Assembly (NCBI RefSeq): GCF_020510445.1
Contig: NZ_JAHBAG010000001.1
Coordinates: forward strand, 286,501-350,500
Direction of reading: 5' to 3'
From: Hydrogenophaga taeniospiralis
GTDB lineage: Bacteria > Pseudomonadota > Gammaproteobacteria > Burkholderiales > Burkholderiaceae_C
DNA: 64,000 nucleotides
Part shown: positions 1 to 7,108 of the stretch, in pieces
Layout of the letters: the number at the start of each line of letters is the position of its first letter
How positions within the stretch are numbered: the stretch's first letter is position 1
Notes under the pieces: model-generated
The model's database searches: none
Told to the model about the DNA's origin: nothing
What the model saw: only the letters and a program-made list of their open reading frames with translations
Translations under genes and position numbers: made by a program

Positions 1-3
1 ACC

Positions 4-330
4 ATGGACAAGCGCTACAACACCCTCAGCATCGCGCAGCAACTGGACCTGCGCCAACAGGCCGTGGAAGACGTGCTCGCGCACCCGGAATGGTCGCTGC
101 CGCAAGCCGTGCGGCACCTGAAAAAGACCATGCGCCTGACCACCGCCGAAATGGCCAAGCTCTCCGGCATCGCCTACCGGACCATGCAAGACATCGAGCA
201 AGAGCGCAGCGAAGGCAGCGTGCAAACCATGAACCGCATCTTCGGCATGCTGGGGCTCAAGCTGGGTGTGGCGCGGGTGGTTCGGGAGGTGGGAGAGGGC
301 TCTCTTGATCAGGGTTCGGGTGAGGACTGA
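4..330 (+). CDS. Xre-type helix-turn-helix regulator
   Basis: A 108-residue protein with a single Xre/Cro helix-turn-helix at about residues 40-85 (LTTAEMAKLSGIAYRTMQDIEQ), which should bind DNA as a small repressor. The first 35 residues are charged and helical; the tail after residue 92 is Gly/Glu-rich and probably disordered. The ATG lies three bases from the window edge, so the ribosome binding site and any upstream partner cannot be seen. HipB-like antitoxins have this size and shape, but no toxin gene follows it, so a toxin-antitoxin role is only a possibility. The target is unknown. Confidence 0.75.
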   Translation: MDKRYNTLSIAQQLDLRQQAVEDVLAHPEWSLPQAVRHLKKTMRLTTAEMAKLSGIAYRTMQDIEQERSEGSVQTMNRIFGMLGLKLGVARVVREVGEGSLDQGSGED

Positions 331-660
331 AGGTGTGGCGATTTGCACACAGGTCTCGAGGTTGCTCTGTGCGCACCGCATGGGCGGACGTGGCGGTAAG
401 TCCCCTCTTGAACCAAAACCGTCGAATATTGACGCGGTTGATTTCTGAGTGCATGGCGACTTGGGTTCAACCCATGTTCCAAAATGGGCAGCGGCCAAGC
501 CGAAACAGCACTTTCCTCTGCGCGCGGCGCAGGCCACCGGTCAAGGTGGGCATCATCCATTGGGGGTATGTCGATGGGGTGCAGCACCATGGAACGCTTG
601 ATGCCTGCCTGCCCTGCACGTACCCTGAGACCTTCTTTGACCACCCCTTCGGAGGTTTCC
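331..660. other. Intergenic stretch without a supported gene
   Basis: This 330-base gap holds no reading frame with convincing protein character. It is less GC-rich than its neighbours around 415-500 and presumably holds the promoter of the secreted protein that follows. A short palindrome (TGGGTT-C-AACCCA) near 463-475 looks like a T-loop, but no tRNA surrounds it. Confidence 0.5.
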
Positions 661-1032
661 ATGCGTGCACCGTTGTCCGTGTTGCTCTTGCCACTGTCAG
701 CCATGGCCCAGAGCGCCATGCCCACCGAATTCCCGGCCGATACGGTGGTGCTCGCCGCGGATGTGCTCCAGCTGCGCATGGCGGGCAAGGTCTACAAGGC
801 CAAGCTGACGGACGGCGCCACCTGGCGCCTGGAATACAAAAGCAACGGCTACATCTTCCTGAACACCGGTTCCGGCTTCAGCGACAGTGGCAAGTGGTCT
901 GTCAAAGGCGAACAACTGTGCTCCGAGTGGACCCGTGCTCCCTCGGGCTGCTCGGAAACCCGGGCCAACAACGAGGCGATCTACATCAAGCGCAGCTCCA
1001 CGGGCGAGGTGGTGGCTTTGCGCCCCGATTGA
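661..1032 (+). CDS. Small secreted protein of unknown function
   Basis: A 123-residue protein. The ATG at 661 is preceded by GGAGGT at a good distance, which favours it over the upstream in-frame ATG at 484. Residues 1-17 form a short signal peptide ending in SAMA, with likely cleavage before Gln-Ser, so export to the periplasm is expected. The mature part contains two cysteines (in LCSEW and GCSET) that may form a disulfide, and alternating hydrophobic/polar stretches suggesting a small beta-rich domain. I do not recognise the family. It converges on the lipid operon, with only 22 bases between the stop codons. Confidence 0.7.
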   Translation: MRAPLSVLLLPLSAMAQSAMPTEFPADTVVLAADVLQLRMAGKVYKAKLTDGATWRLEYKSNGYIFLNTGSGFSDSGKWSVKGEQLCSEWTRAPSGCSETRANNEAIYIKRSSTGEVVALRPD

Positions 1033-1054
1033 CGCAGTGGCCGGCCAGACTCCG

Positions 1055-2017
1055 TCAAGGCACCCACCAATACCGCACCGCATGGAAAAACACCGGGGCG
1101 GCGAAGATCACGGAGTCGGTACGGTCGAGCATGCCGCCGTGGCCTTCGATCATGCTGCCCCAGTCTTTCACGCCGCGGTCGCGTTTGATGGCGGACATGA
1201 CCAGCCCGCCGAAGAAGCCCATGAGGCAGATCAGCAGCGCCATGCCGGCGGCCTGCAGCGGTGAAAAAGGTGTGATGCCGTGCAGGGCCGCGCCCAGCAG
1301 GGTGGCGCTGGCCACGCCGCCGATGAGGCCCTCCCAGGTCTTGGAGGGCGACAGCACGGGCGCCACCTTGTGTTGGCCCAGCAGCTTGCCCCAGATGTAC
1401 TGCAGCACGTCGCTGCCCTGCACCACGATCACAAGAAAGGCGATGAGCAGCATGTTCTTGCCTTCAAACCCGATCACCGGCAGCGTGAGCAAGGCGGGCA
1501 CATGGCTGATGCAGAACACGCTGACCATCAGGCCCCACTGCACCTTGGAGGCGCGCTCCAGGAAGCGCTGGGTGTCGCCGCCCGTGGCCGCCAGGATGGG
1601 CAGCAGCAGGAAGGCGTAGACCGGGATGAAGATGGAGTACATGCCATACCACTCGGTCCACACGAGGAAGTACTGCATGGGCAGGGCCACGTAGAAGGCT
1701 GCGGCCATGGCGGTGTGGTCGCCGCGCCGGGTGTAGGCCAGGCTCAGGAATTCGCGCAGGGCGTGGAACGAGATCAGGAAGAACAGCGCGACGACCCCGT
1801 TCTTGCCAAACAGGAAGGCGATGCCAATGGCACCCACCATGATCCACCAGGCGTTGATGCGCGAAGTCAGGTTGTCGATGACGGCGTGCGGTGCGCCGTG
1901 GGCCACGCGCCACTTGAGCATGGCGGCGATGCTGGAGGCGAGCACGAGCACGCCCGTGACGCCGACGAACAACCAGCCCGTGGGCGTGAAGAGCGCCAAG
2001 AAGGTGTCTGCGTTCAT
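1055..2017 (-). CDS. ynbB: CdsA paralogue (YnbB-like phosphatidate cytidylyltransferase)
   Basis: A 320-residue polytopic membrane protein of the CDP-diglyceride synthase family, which converts phosphatidic acid and CTP to CDP-diacylglycerol. The C-terminal signature is present (SAIKRDRGVKDW, then EGHGGMLDRTDS), with Glu where many CdsA proteins have Pro before GHGG. About eight hydrophobic segments are visible. Its ATG overlaps the TGA of the upstream acyltransferase (ATGA), so translation is probably coupled. As the last gene of a ynbABCD-like operon it corresponds to E. coli YnbB, a CdsA paralogue that, as I recall, has been linked to synthesis of the glycolipid MPIase. It is probably not the housekeeping CdsA, because it lies away from the usual frr-uppS-dxr genes. 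Confidence 0.85.
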   Translation of the reverse strand: MNADTFLALFTPTGWLFVGVTGVLVLASSIAAMLKWRVAHGAPHAVIDNLTSRINAWWIMVGAIGIAFLFGKNGVVALFFLISFHALREFLSLAYTRRGDHTAMAAAFYVALPMQYFLVWTEWYGMYSIFIPVYAFLLLPILAATGGDTQRFLERASKVQWGLMVSVFCISHVPALLTLPVIGFEGKNMLLIAFLVIVVQGSDVLQYIWGKLLGQHKVAPVLSPSKTWEGLIGGVASATLLGAALHGITPFSPLQAAGMALLICLMGFFGGLVMSAIKRDRGVKDWGSMIEGHGGMLDRTDSVIFAAPVFFHAVRYWWVP

Positions 2018-2742
2018 GCGCCGCTCCCGGGTGTCTGGGTGTCGTGGCTCGCGGGCGCTGGGGGCGTGGGGTCGGCCTCGCGGTCGTATTCGGGCCGCAG
2101 ATCCAGCAGAGCCTGGCGCGCGCGCTGCAGGAACTGCTGTTTGTCTTCCTGGGGGATCAGGGCCAGCGGCTCGCCAAAGCGCACGCTGCAGGCCAACGGC
2201 ACAGGCAACAGGGCGCCTTTGGGCAGCACGCGTTTCAGGTTTTCGATCCACACGGGCACGAAGCGCACATGGCCGAACGACCGAGCGAGGTGGTAGATGC
2301 CGCTCTTGAGCGGCAGCAGCACCGCTTCGCTGGTGTTGCGCGTGCCTTCGGGAAAGAGGATGAGCGAGTCGCCGGCGGTGAGCGCCGCGCCCATCTGCGC
2401 CAGCGGGTCGCCGCTGCTGGGGCCGCCCGCGCTGGCGTCGCGCCGGATCATGAGGGCGTTGAACACGTCGCGGCCGATGAAGCGGCGCAGCGCCGACGTG
2501 TCCCAGTAGTCTTCACCCGCCACGGGGCGGGTGAGCGTGCGCAGGTCGGGCGGCAGCGCGGCCCAGAGCAGCACGAAGTCGCCGTGGCTGGTGTGGTTGG
2601 CGAAGTACACGGTCTGGTTGGCTGTGGGGCCGGTGCGGCTCCACAGCGAGCGCAGGCCGGTGATCAGGCTCGCCCCGGTGACGATGGTTTGCCGGGCCAG
2701 CCTGGCCAGCAACCGGCGTGGCGACGAACCCTCAGGCTCCAT
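2014..2742 (-). CDS. PlsC-type 1-acylglycerol-3-phosphate acyltransferase
   Basis: A 242-residue acyltransferase carrying the two PlsC hallmarks: NHTSHGD (His50 and Asp55, the HX4D catalytic motif) and FPEGTR (residues 130-135, glycerol-phosphate binding). It should acylate lysophosphatidic acid at the inner membrane, giving the phosphatidic acid used by the CdsA paralogue whose start codon it overlaps. The ATG at 2742 lacks a clear Shine-Dalgarno sequence. A GTG at 2790, preceded by AGG, would add 16 residues and place the start 7 bases after the previous stop, so the start is uncertain. To my knowledge E. coli ynbABCD has no such gene; it is an addition here. Confidence 0.85.
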   Translation of the reverse strand: MEPEGSSPRRLLARLARQTIVTGASLITGLRSLWSRTGPTANQTVYFANHTSHGDFVLLWAALPPDLRTLTRPVAGEDYWDTSALRRFIGRDVFNALMIRRDASAGGPSSGDPLAQMGAALTAGDSLILFPEGTRNTSEAVLLPLKSGIYHLARSFGHVRFVPVWIENLKRVLPKGALLPVPLACSVRFGEPLALIPQEDKQQFLQRARQALLDLRPEYDREADPTPPAPASHDTQTPGSGA

Positions 2743-2797
2743 GGGTGGAAGAGGCTGCGGGCGCGTGGAGGGAGAGGAATCTGAGTTCACAACAAAC

Positions 2798-3247
2798 CTA
2801 AAAAAACAAGGACGCCAGCGCTGCGGCGGTTTGCAGCAGCACGAGAGCGAGATGCCGCTGGAGAAGGTTGCGGGCACCACGCATGCGGTCGCTCCAAGGA
2901 CGCTCGGGCAAGGCACCTTTGCGCAACCCGAGGTGGGCCAATGAGGTGTCCAGCGCGTGCAGGCCGGGCATGTGCCCATGGCCCAATTGGTGAAACAAGC
3001 GCTCGTCCAGCGCCAGGCGAAAAGCGAAGTACCGCTCCATCAGACCACACAGCAGCACCACGCCCCACAGCCCGGCCGCCGCCCATGAAGCGGGCGGCCA
3101 GGCCACGCCCACCAACACGGCAAGCAGGCTCAAGCCCAGCGACCACGTGCCCAGGGTGCGCACGCTGGCGCGCAACAGGGCGGAGAGCGCCAGCGCGTCG
3201 GCGCGCTCCGGATCGCCCAGCGGCGACCGGCTCTGCGGCGGGCTCAC
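2798..3247 (-). CDS. Small membrane protein of the lipid operon, function unknown
   Basis: A 149-residue protein starting at a GTG that overlaps the TGA of the PAP2-phosphatase gene (GTGA), so the two are translationally coupled. It has hydrophobic segments at about residues 32-50, 54-72 and 133-149, the last at the extreme C-terminus. Between them lies a charged, probably cytoplasmic region containing FRLALDERLFHQLGHG and a loop rich in Arg and Leu. I do not recognise the family. Its fixed position between a phosphatase and an acyltransferase suggests a role in the same lipid pathway, perhaps as an assembly or substrate-channelling subunit. Confidence 0.7.
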   Translation of the reverse strand: MSPPQSRSPLGDPERADALALSALLRASVRTLGTWSLGLSLLAVLVGVAWPPASWAAAGLWGVVLLCGLMERYFAFRLALDERLFHQLGHGHMPGLHALDTSLAHLGLRKGALPERPWSDRMRGARNLLQRHLALVLLQTAAALASLFF

Positions 3248-4623
3248 AGGCCGCCTCCAGCGGCCGCGGGTGCCAGACGTTTCAAGGCATCCAGCCAACC
3301 GGGGCCCAGCACCAGCTGGGGCCGGGCCTGGCGGGTGCGGGCTTCGGCCTGGGCCAGATCGGGCACGCCCTCGTGCAGCAACTGCCAGGCCACCACCGCC
3401 GCGGCGCTGCGCGAAAAACCCAGCGCGCAACACACCCACACCGGCCCGCCCTGGCGGGCGCCGCGCTGGGCCTGCACCAGGTGCGCCGCGCGCTGCAGGC
3501 GGGCTGGGCTCGGCACCACCAGGTCCAGCAGGGGCAGGCAGCGGCTCACCGGCCGGGCGGCGGCGTGCAGCGGCAGTTCCGCGCACAGGCTCACCAGCGC
3601 CGGCTGGCCGGCGGCCAGCCACTCGGCGTGGCGCGGGCGCCGCCCCAGCCAGACGCCGGGCACCACCTCCACCCGGGGCGGCAGACCGCGCGTCCAGGCC
3701 CAGGCGTTGAGGGCTGCGCCCCATCGGTAAGGCGCCAGCAGCCAGCGCGCCGACCAGTGCATGCGGCCCGAGCGGTCCATGCGAAAACCGCGCGCGCCAA
3801 AGCCCAGGTAGTTCAGCGCGACCACGGCCAGCGACACCGCCGGCCAGGCCAGCCAGAGCGCGACACCGCCCCACCCGAGCGCCAGCGCCAGCACGCCGGC
3901 ACCGCCCGCGAAGTACAGCGCGGCCAGCTTCAGGCGCTGCGGCTCACGGCTCAGCCGCCATGCCGCAGGCAACGCCACTTCGCGCTCCAGCGGCCACAGC
4001 CACACGCAGAGCAGACCGAGCAAGGCGCCGGTGGGGATGTCGATGAAATGGTGCTGGTAGGTGGTGAGCACCGAGGCGCAGATGGCGAAGGTCCAGACGT
4101 GCAGCAGCGCGCGCTGCCAGGCGCTGCGCATCAACGGCCTGTACCAGTCCCACAGGATCACGGCCAGCGCGATGTGCAGCGAAGGGGCCTGGTTGAAGGG
4201 CTGGTCAAAGCCGCGCAGGGCCGCAAACAGGAACCCGGCGGCGCCGTGGGCCTCGGGCTGCCCGAAGCTGAAATGCAGCGGCCACACCACAAAGCAGGCC
4301 ACGGCGACGAACTGCGCCGTGAGCAGGCGGGCGGCGTGGCGATCGATGCGGTGCTTGCTGCGGCTCAGGAACAGCGACAGGCCGTAGAAGGCGTTGATCG
4401 ACCAGTAGGGGAAGACCGTCCAGTCCCAGAACGGGATGTGCTGCTCCCAGTCGAACACCACCGTGGGTACCTGCCCGGCGGCCCAACGCTGCACCGCCCA
4501 CCAGTTGGCCAGGCCATAGGTCAGGTAGAACAGCGGCGCCAGCAGGGCCAGCCAGGCGAGCGAGCGCCGCCATGGCCAGGCTGCGGGCAGGCCGTTGGTC
4601 ACAGGACGGTCCGGCGCCGTCAC
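3244..4623 (-). CDS. ynbD: PAP2 / dual-specificity phosphatase fusion (YnbD-like)
   Basis: A 459-residue fusion. The N-terminal half is a polytopic PAP2-superfamily domain with PSLH and HHFIDIPTG, the variant histidine motifs of Aur1/sphingomyelin-synthase-like members rather than classical PSGH. The C-terminal third is a cysteine phosphatase with the CX5R loop in CALGFSR, where Cys is residue 399. The GTG at 4623 is chosen because GGAGGG lies 7 bases upstream; an in-frame GTG at 4647 is less well supported. Dual-specificity phosphatases such as PTPMT1 dephosphorylate phosphatidylglycerophosphate, so this protein may remove the terminal phosphate from the product of the neighbouring phosphatidyltransferase. 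Substrate is inferred, not shown. Confidence 0.85.
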   Translation of the reverse strand: MTAPDRPVTNGLPAAWPWRRSLAWLALLAPLFYLTYGLANWWAVQRWAAGQVPTVVFDWEQHIPFWDWTVFPYWSINAFYGLSLFLSRSKHRIDRHAARLLTAQFVAVACFVVWPLHFSFGQPEAHGAAGFLFAALRGFDQPFNQAPSLHIALAVILWDWYRPLMRSAWQRALLHVWTFAICASVLTTYQHHFIDIPTGALLGLLCVWLWPLEREVALPAAWRLSREPQRLKLAALYFAGGAGVLALALGWGGVALWLAWPAVSLAVVALNYLGFGARGFRMDRSGRMHWSARWLLAPYRWGAALNAWAWTRGLPPRVEVVPGVWLGRRPRHAEWLAAGQPALVSLCAELPLHAAARPVSRCLPLLDLVVPSPARLQRAAHLVQAQRGARQGGPVWVCCALGFSRSAAAVVAWQLLHEGVPDLAQAEARTRQARPQLVLGPGWLDALKRLAPAAAGGGL

Positions 4624-4684
4624 TGGACTACCCTCCGGGCTGCGCACTGCGGGGCTGAGCGCCTTCGGAGCGGCCGGGCGGCGC

Positions 4685-6445
4685 TCATGCCGCCTCGCGC
4701 ACCGCGAGAGACACCGTGAAGATGCCCCACTCGTCGATGCGCTGGGTGATTTTCCGGAAGCCCGCCGCGGCCACGAGCTGGTCCATCTCCGCCTGCGTGC
4801 GGCGGCGCATCACCCAGGCCTGGCCCTGGCGGTGGCTGGTGAGGGCGCGCGCGATCATCTCCAGCTGTGGGTGCCAGGGCTGACCGGTGTAGACCAGGTA
4901 GCCGCCCGGCTCCACCGCGTCGGCCACACCGGCCAGCGAACGGGCGACCATGGCGTTGTCGGGGAACAGCTCGTACAGGCCCGAGACCGTGGCCAGCGTG
5001 GGGCGCGGCGTAGCGCTGGCCACCTGGGCGCGGTCGAAGGCGTCGGCCTTCTCGAAACGGGCGGAGGACTGCAGGCCGCGCTGCGCGATCAGCGCTTGGC
5101 CGTCGCGCACGTTGATGTCGCTGTAGTCGCGCAGCAGCACCGAGGCCACCGGCACCGGGCTGCTGGCCACGGCATCGAGCACATAGCGGCCATGACCGGC
5201 GGCGATGTCCATCAGCCGCACCTCGCGCCCAGCGGCGGCCAGGCGTTGCATGGCCTCGCGCAGCAGCTCTTCGACGTGCAGCTTGCGCTGGCGGATGCCA
5301 CGCCAGCCGATGGAGTCCAGGTACGCGCGGTCGATCAGGCTGCCCACCAGCGGCGCGCCCTTGGCCTGGTTGCGGTACACGTAGTCCAGCGTGCTGCCGG
5401 AGTCGAAGCCGGTTTCGTGACCCAGGCGCACGCCGTCGGACAGCAGGCCCCCGAGCTGGAGCCCGGCCCGCGTGCCGGCCCAGTACAGGCCGCGCGGTGA
5501 CAGCGGCGAGAGCGGTTCGGCGAGCGCGCGCGCCTCGTCGGCCGTGGCGCCGCGCTGGTCGGCTTGCAGCAGGTTGACCGGGGCGGCCGGGGTGTCGAAC
5601 TGCCTGAGCAGAAAGCCCCGAAGGGCCTGCAGGGCGCTGGCGCGGTCGCGCTCACCCAGGGTGTCGTGAAAGAAGCCCGGCAGCTCCAGTTTCTCTTTCA
5701 CCGCACTGCCCAGGCGCTCGAAGAACCGGTGTTGCGGCGGGTGGTGCACCACCCAGTCGGCGCCCGAGATGAGCAGCTGCGTGGGCACCACGATGGCCTG
5801 GGCGTCGGCCACCACGCGCTCGGCCGCGGTGTACAGATCGAGCAGGATGTTGACCGCGATCGGGCGCGAGATCAGCGGGTCGGCCTCGTAGCTGGCAATG
5901 CGTTCGGGGTCGTGGGTGAGGAACTTGGCCCTCACGTAGCTGTTGACGAAGAACAGCCCGCGCAGCTTGTGCATCAGCGCCAGGCCGGCGCGCGCGAAGG
6001 GCACGTACAACTTCACCTTGAAGGCGGGCGAGGCCAGCGTCATGCCACGGATGGCGGGGGCGTAATCGTGCGCCCAGGTGGACACCAGCACCGCGCCCAC
6101 GCTTTGCGCGATGACGTATTGATCGGTCACGGCCACGCCGTGCTCAGAAGCGATGTGGTCCACGAAGGTCTGCACGTCGCGCACCGAGGTGGCGAAGCTC
6201 GGGCTGTGGCCGCGCTGGCCCGGCGAGCGGCCGTGACCGCGCGCATCCCAGGCAAAGAAATCGAACTCGGGCAGATTTAGTTCGTCCACCAGGTGCGCCA
6301 TGCGCGCCCCGTGCTCGTGGCCCCGGTGAAACAGGACCACCGCGCCACGCCGCTGTGCCGCCGTGGCCGGCCAGTGCCGGTAGAACAGCGAGACCCCGTC
6401 GTGGGTGGAGAAGTGGCGCTCTTGCGCCGGTCGCGTGGTGTTCAT
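4685..6445 (-). CDS. ynbC: Alpha/beta hydrolase - SAM methyltransferase fusion (YnbC-like)
   Basis: A 586-residue two-domain protein. Residues 1-290 are an alpha/beta hydrolase related to monoacylglycerol lipases and lysophospholipases, with the nucleophile Ser115 in AQSVG (the first Gly of GxSxG replaced by Ala) and FHRG as the oxyanion-hole segment. Residues 330-586 are a class I methyltransferase with the SAM loop DIAAGHGRYVL. The ATG at 6445 has AGGGAG upstream and overlaps the TGA of the phosphatidyltransferase gene (ATGA). This unusual fusion is the E. coli YnbC architecture. It may trim or methylate the lipid made by the operon; the acceptor is unknown. Confidence 0.85.
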   Translation of the reverse strand: MNTTRPAQERHFSTHDGVSLFYRHWPATAAQRRGAVVLFHRGHEHGARMAHLVDELNLPEFDFFAWDARGHGRSPGQRGHSPSFATSVRDVQTFVDHIASEHGVAVTDQYVIAQSVGAVLVSTWAHDYAPAIRGMTLASPAFKVKLYVPFARAGLALMHKLRGLFFVNSYVRAKFLTHDPERIASYEADPLISRPIAVNILLDLYTAAERVVADAQAIVVPTQLLISGADWVVHHPPQHRFFERLGSAVKEKLELPGFFHDTLGERDRASALQALRGFLLRQFDTPAAPVNLLQADQRGATADEARALAEPLSPLSPRGLYWAGTRAGLQLGGLLSDGVRLGHETGFDSGSTLDYVYRNQAKGAPLVGSLIDRAYLDSIGWRGIRQRKLHVEELLREAMQRLAAAGREVRLMDIAAGHGRYVLDAVASSPVPVASVLLRDYSDINVRDGQALIAQRGLQSSARFEKADAFDRAQVASATPRPTLATVSGLYELFPDNAMVARSLAGVADAVEPGGYLVYTGQPWHPQLEMIARALTSHRQGQAWVMRRRTQAEMDQLVAAAGFRKITQRIDEWGIFTVSLAVREAA

Positions 6446-7080
6446 GAACTCCCTTTTGTTGTGGATGGCAAAGATGCAGCGGCGCGCTCGGCCAAAGCCG
6501 AACGAACGCGGCGCGCGGTGGTGACAGCAATGAGAAAAGCCAGCGACGGCATCAGCAGCGCCGTCCAGCCCGGCATGGGCAAGCCCAGCGCCAGCACCAG
6601 GCCCAGCGCGCCAAACACGAAGGCCCGGTCGCTCTTGCCCATGGGGCCGTCGTAGCGGCGGCTGGCCCCCACGGTGGGGCCCAGCGCGCCCGCGAACTCG
6701 GACAGCCCGGCCAGCACGATCACCAGCCCGACCCAGAAGGGGTGGCCCGGCAGCACCAGCGCAAATGGCAGGTACAGCGCTGCGTCGGACACCACGTCGG
6801 TGAGTTCGTTGAGGAACGCGCCCAACGGCGTCTGCTGCCCGTGCTCGCGCGCCAGCATGCCGTCCACCGCGTTGAACGCCATGCGCACAAACATCCACAG
6901 CGGAACGAGCGCAAAGGCCCGCGGCGATGGCGCCAGGAAGAACAAACCCAGCCCGAGCGCGACCGAGATCACACAGGCCAGCACCGTGACCTGGTTGGCC
7001 GTCACACCCCAGGCGTGCAGACGCACCACGCCCGGGCGCAGCAGGTTCTGAAACGCGGGTTTCAATTGATAGATCGACAC
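6442..7080 (-). CDS. ynbA: CDP-alcohol phosphatidyltransferase (YnbA-like)
   Basis: A 212-residue membrane protein of the CDP-alcohol phosphatidyltransferase family, which transfers a phosphatidyl group from CDP-diacylglycerol to an alcohol. The start is the GTG at 7080 (VSIYQLKP), preceded by AGGGGAGG. The family motif spans residues 70-95 but reads N-x2-D-G-x2-A-R-x8-G-x3-N-x3-D, with Asn70 and Asn91 where the canonical motif has metal-binding Asp. An extra Asp99 follows. This could mean altered metal use or a different acceptor. The gene lies 28 bases after the MFS-PlsC gene and overlaps the next one by ATGA. Confidence 0.85.
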   Translation of the reverse strand: MSIYQLKPAFQNLLRPGVVRLHAWGVTANQVTVLACVISVALGLGLFFLAPSPRAFALVPLWMFVRMAFNAVDGMLAREHGQQTPLGAFLNELTDVVSDAALYLPFALVLPGHPFWVGLVIVLAGLSEFAGALGPTVGASRRYDGPMGKSDRAFVFGALGLVLALGLPMPGWTALLMPSLAFLIAVTTARRVRSALAERAAASLPSTTKGSS

Positions 7081-7108
7081 ACGGACCTCCCCTCGCAAAC
7101 GCTGACCA

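Noticed and set aside
460..480. T-loop-like GGGTTCAACCC suggesting a tRNA or tRNA remnant
   Set aside because: No acceptor stem, anticodon arm or CCA can be folded around it.
1055..2017. CdsA-like gene as the housekeeping phosphatidate cytidylyltransferase
   Set aside because: It sits in a ynb-type operon rather than beside frr, uppS and dxr, so a paralogue is more likely.
2941..4719. A 592-codon plus-strand frame opposite the PAP2 phosphatase
   Set aside because: Low-complexity Pro/Arg/Gln composition; the minus strand carries catalytic motifs and overlapping start/stop codons.
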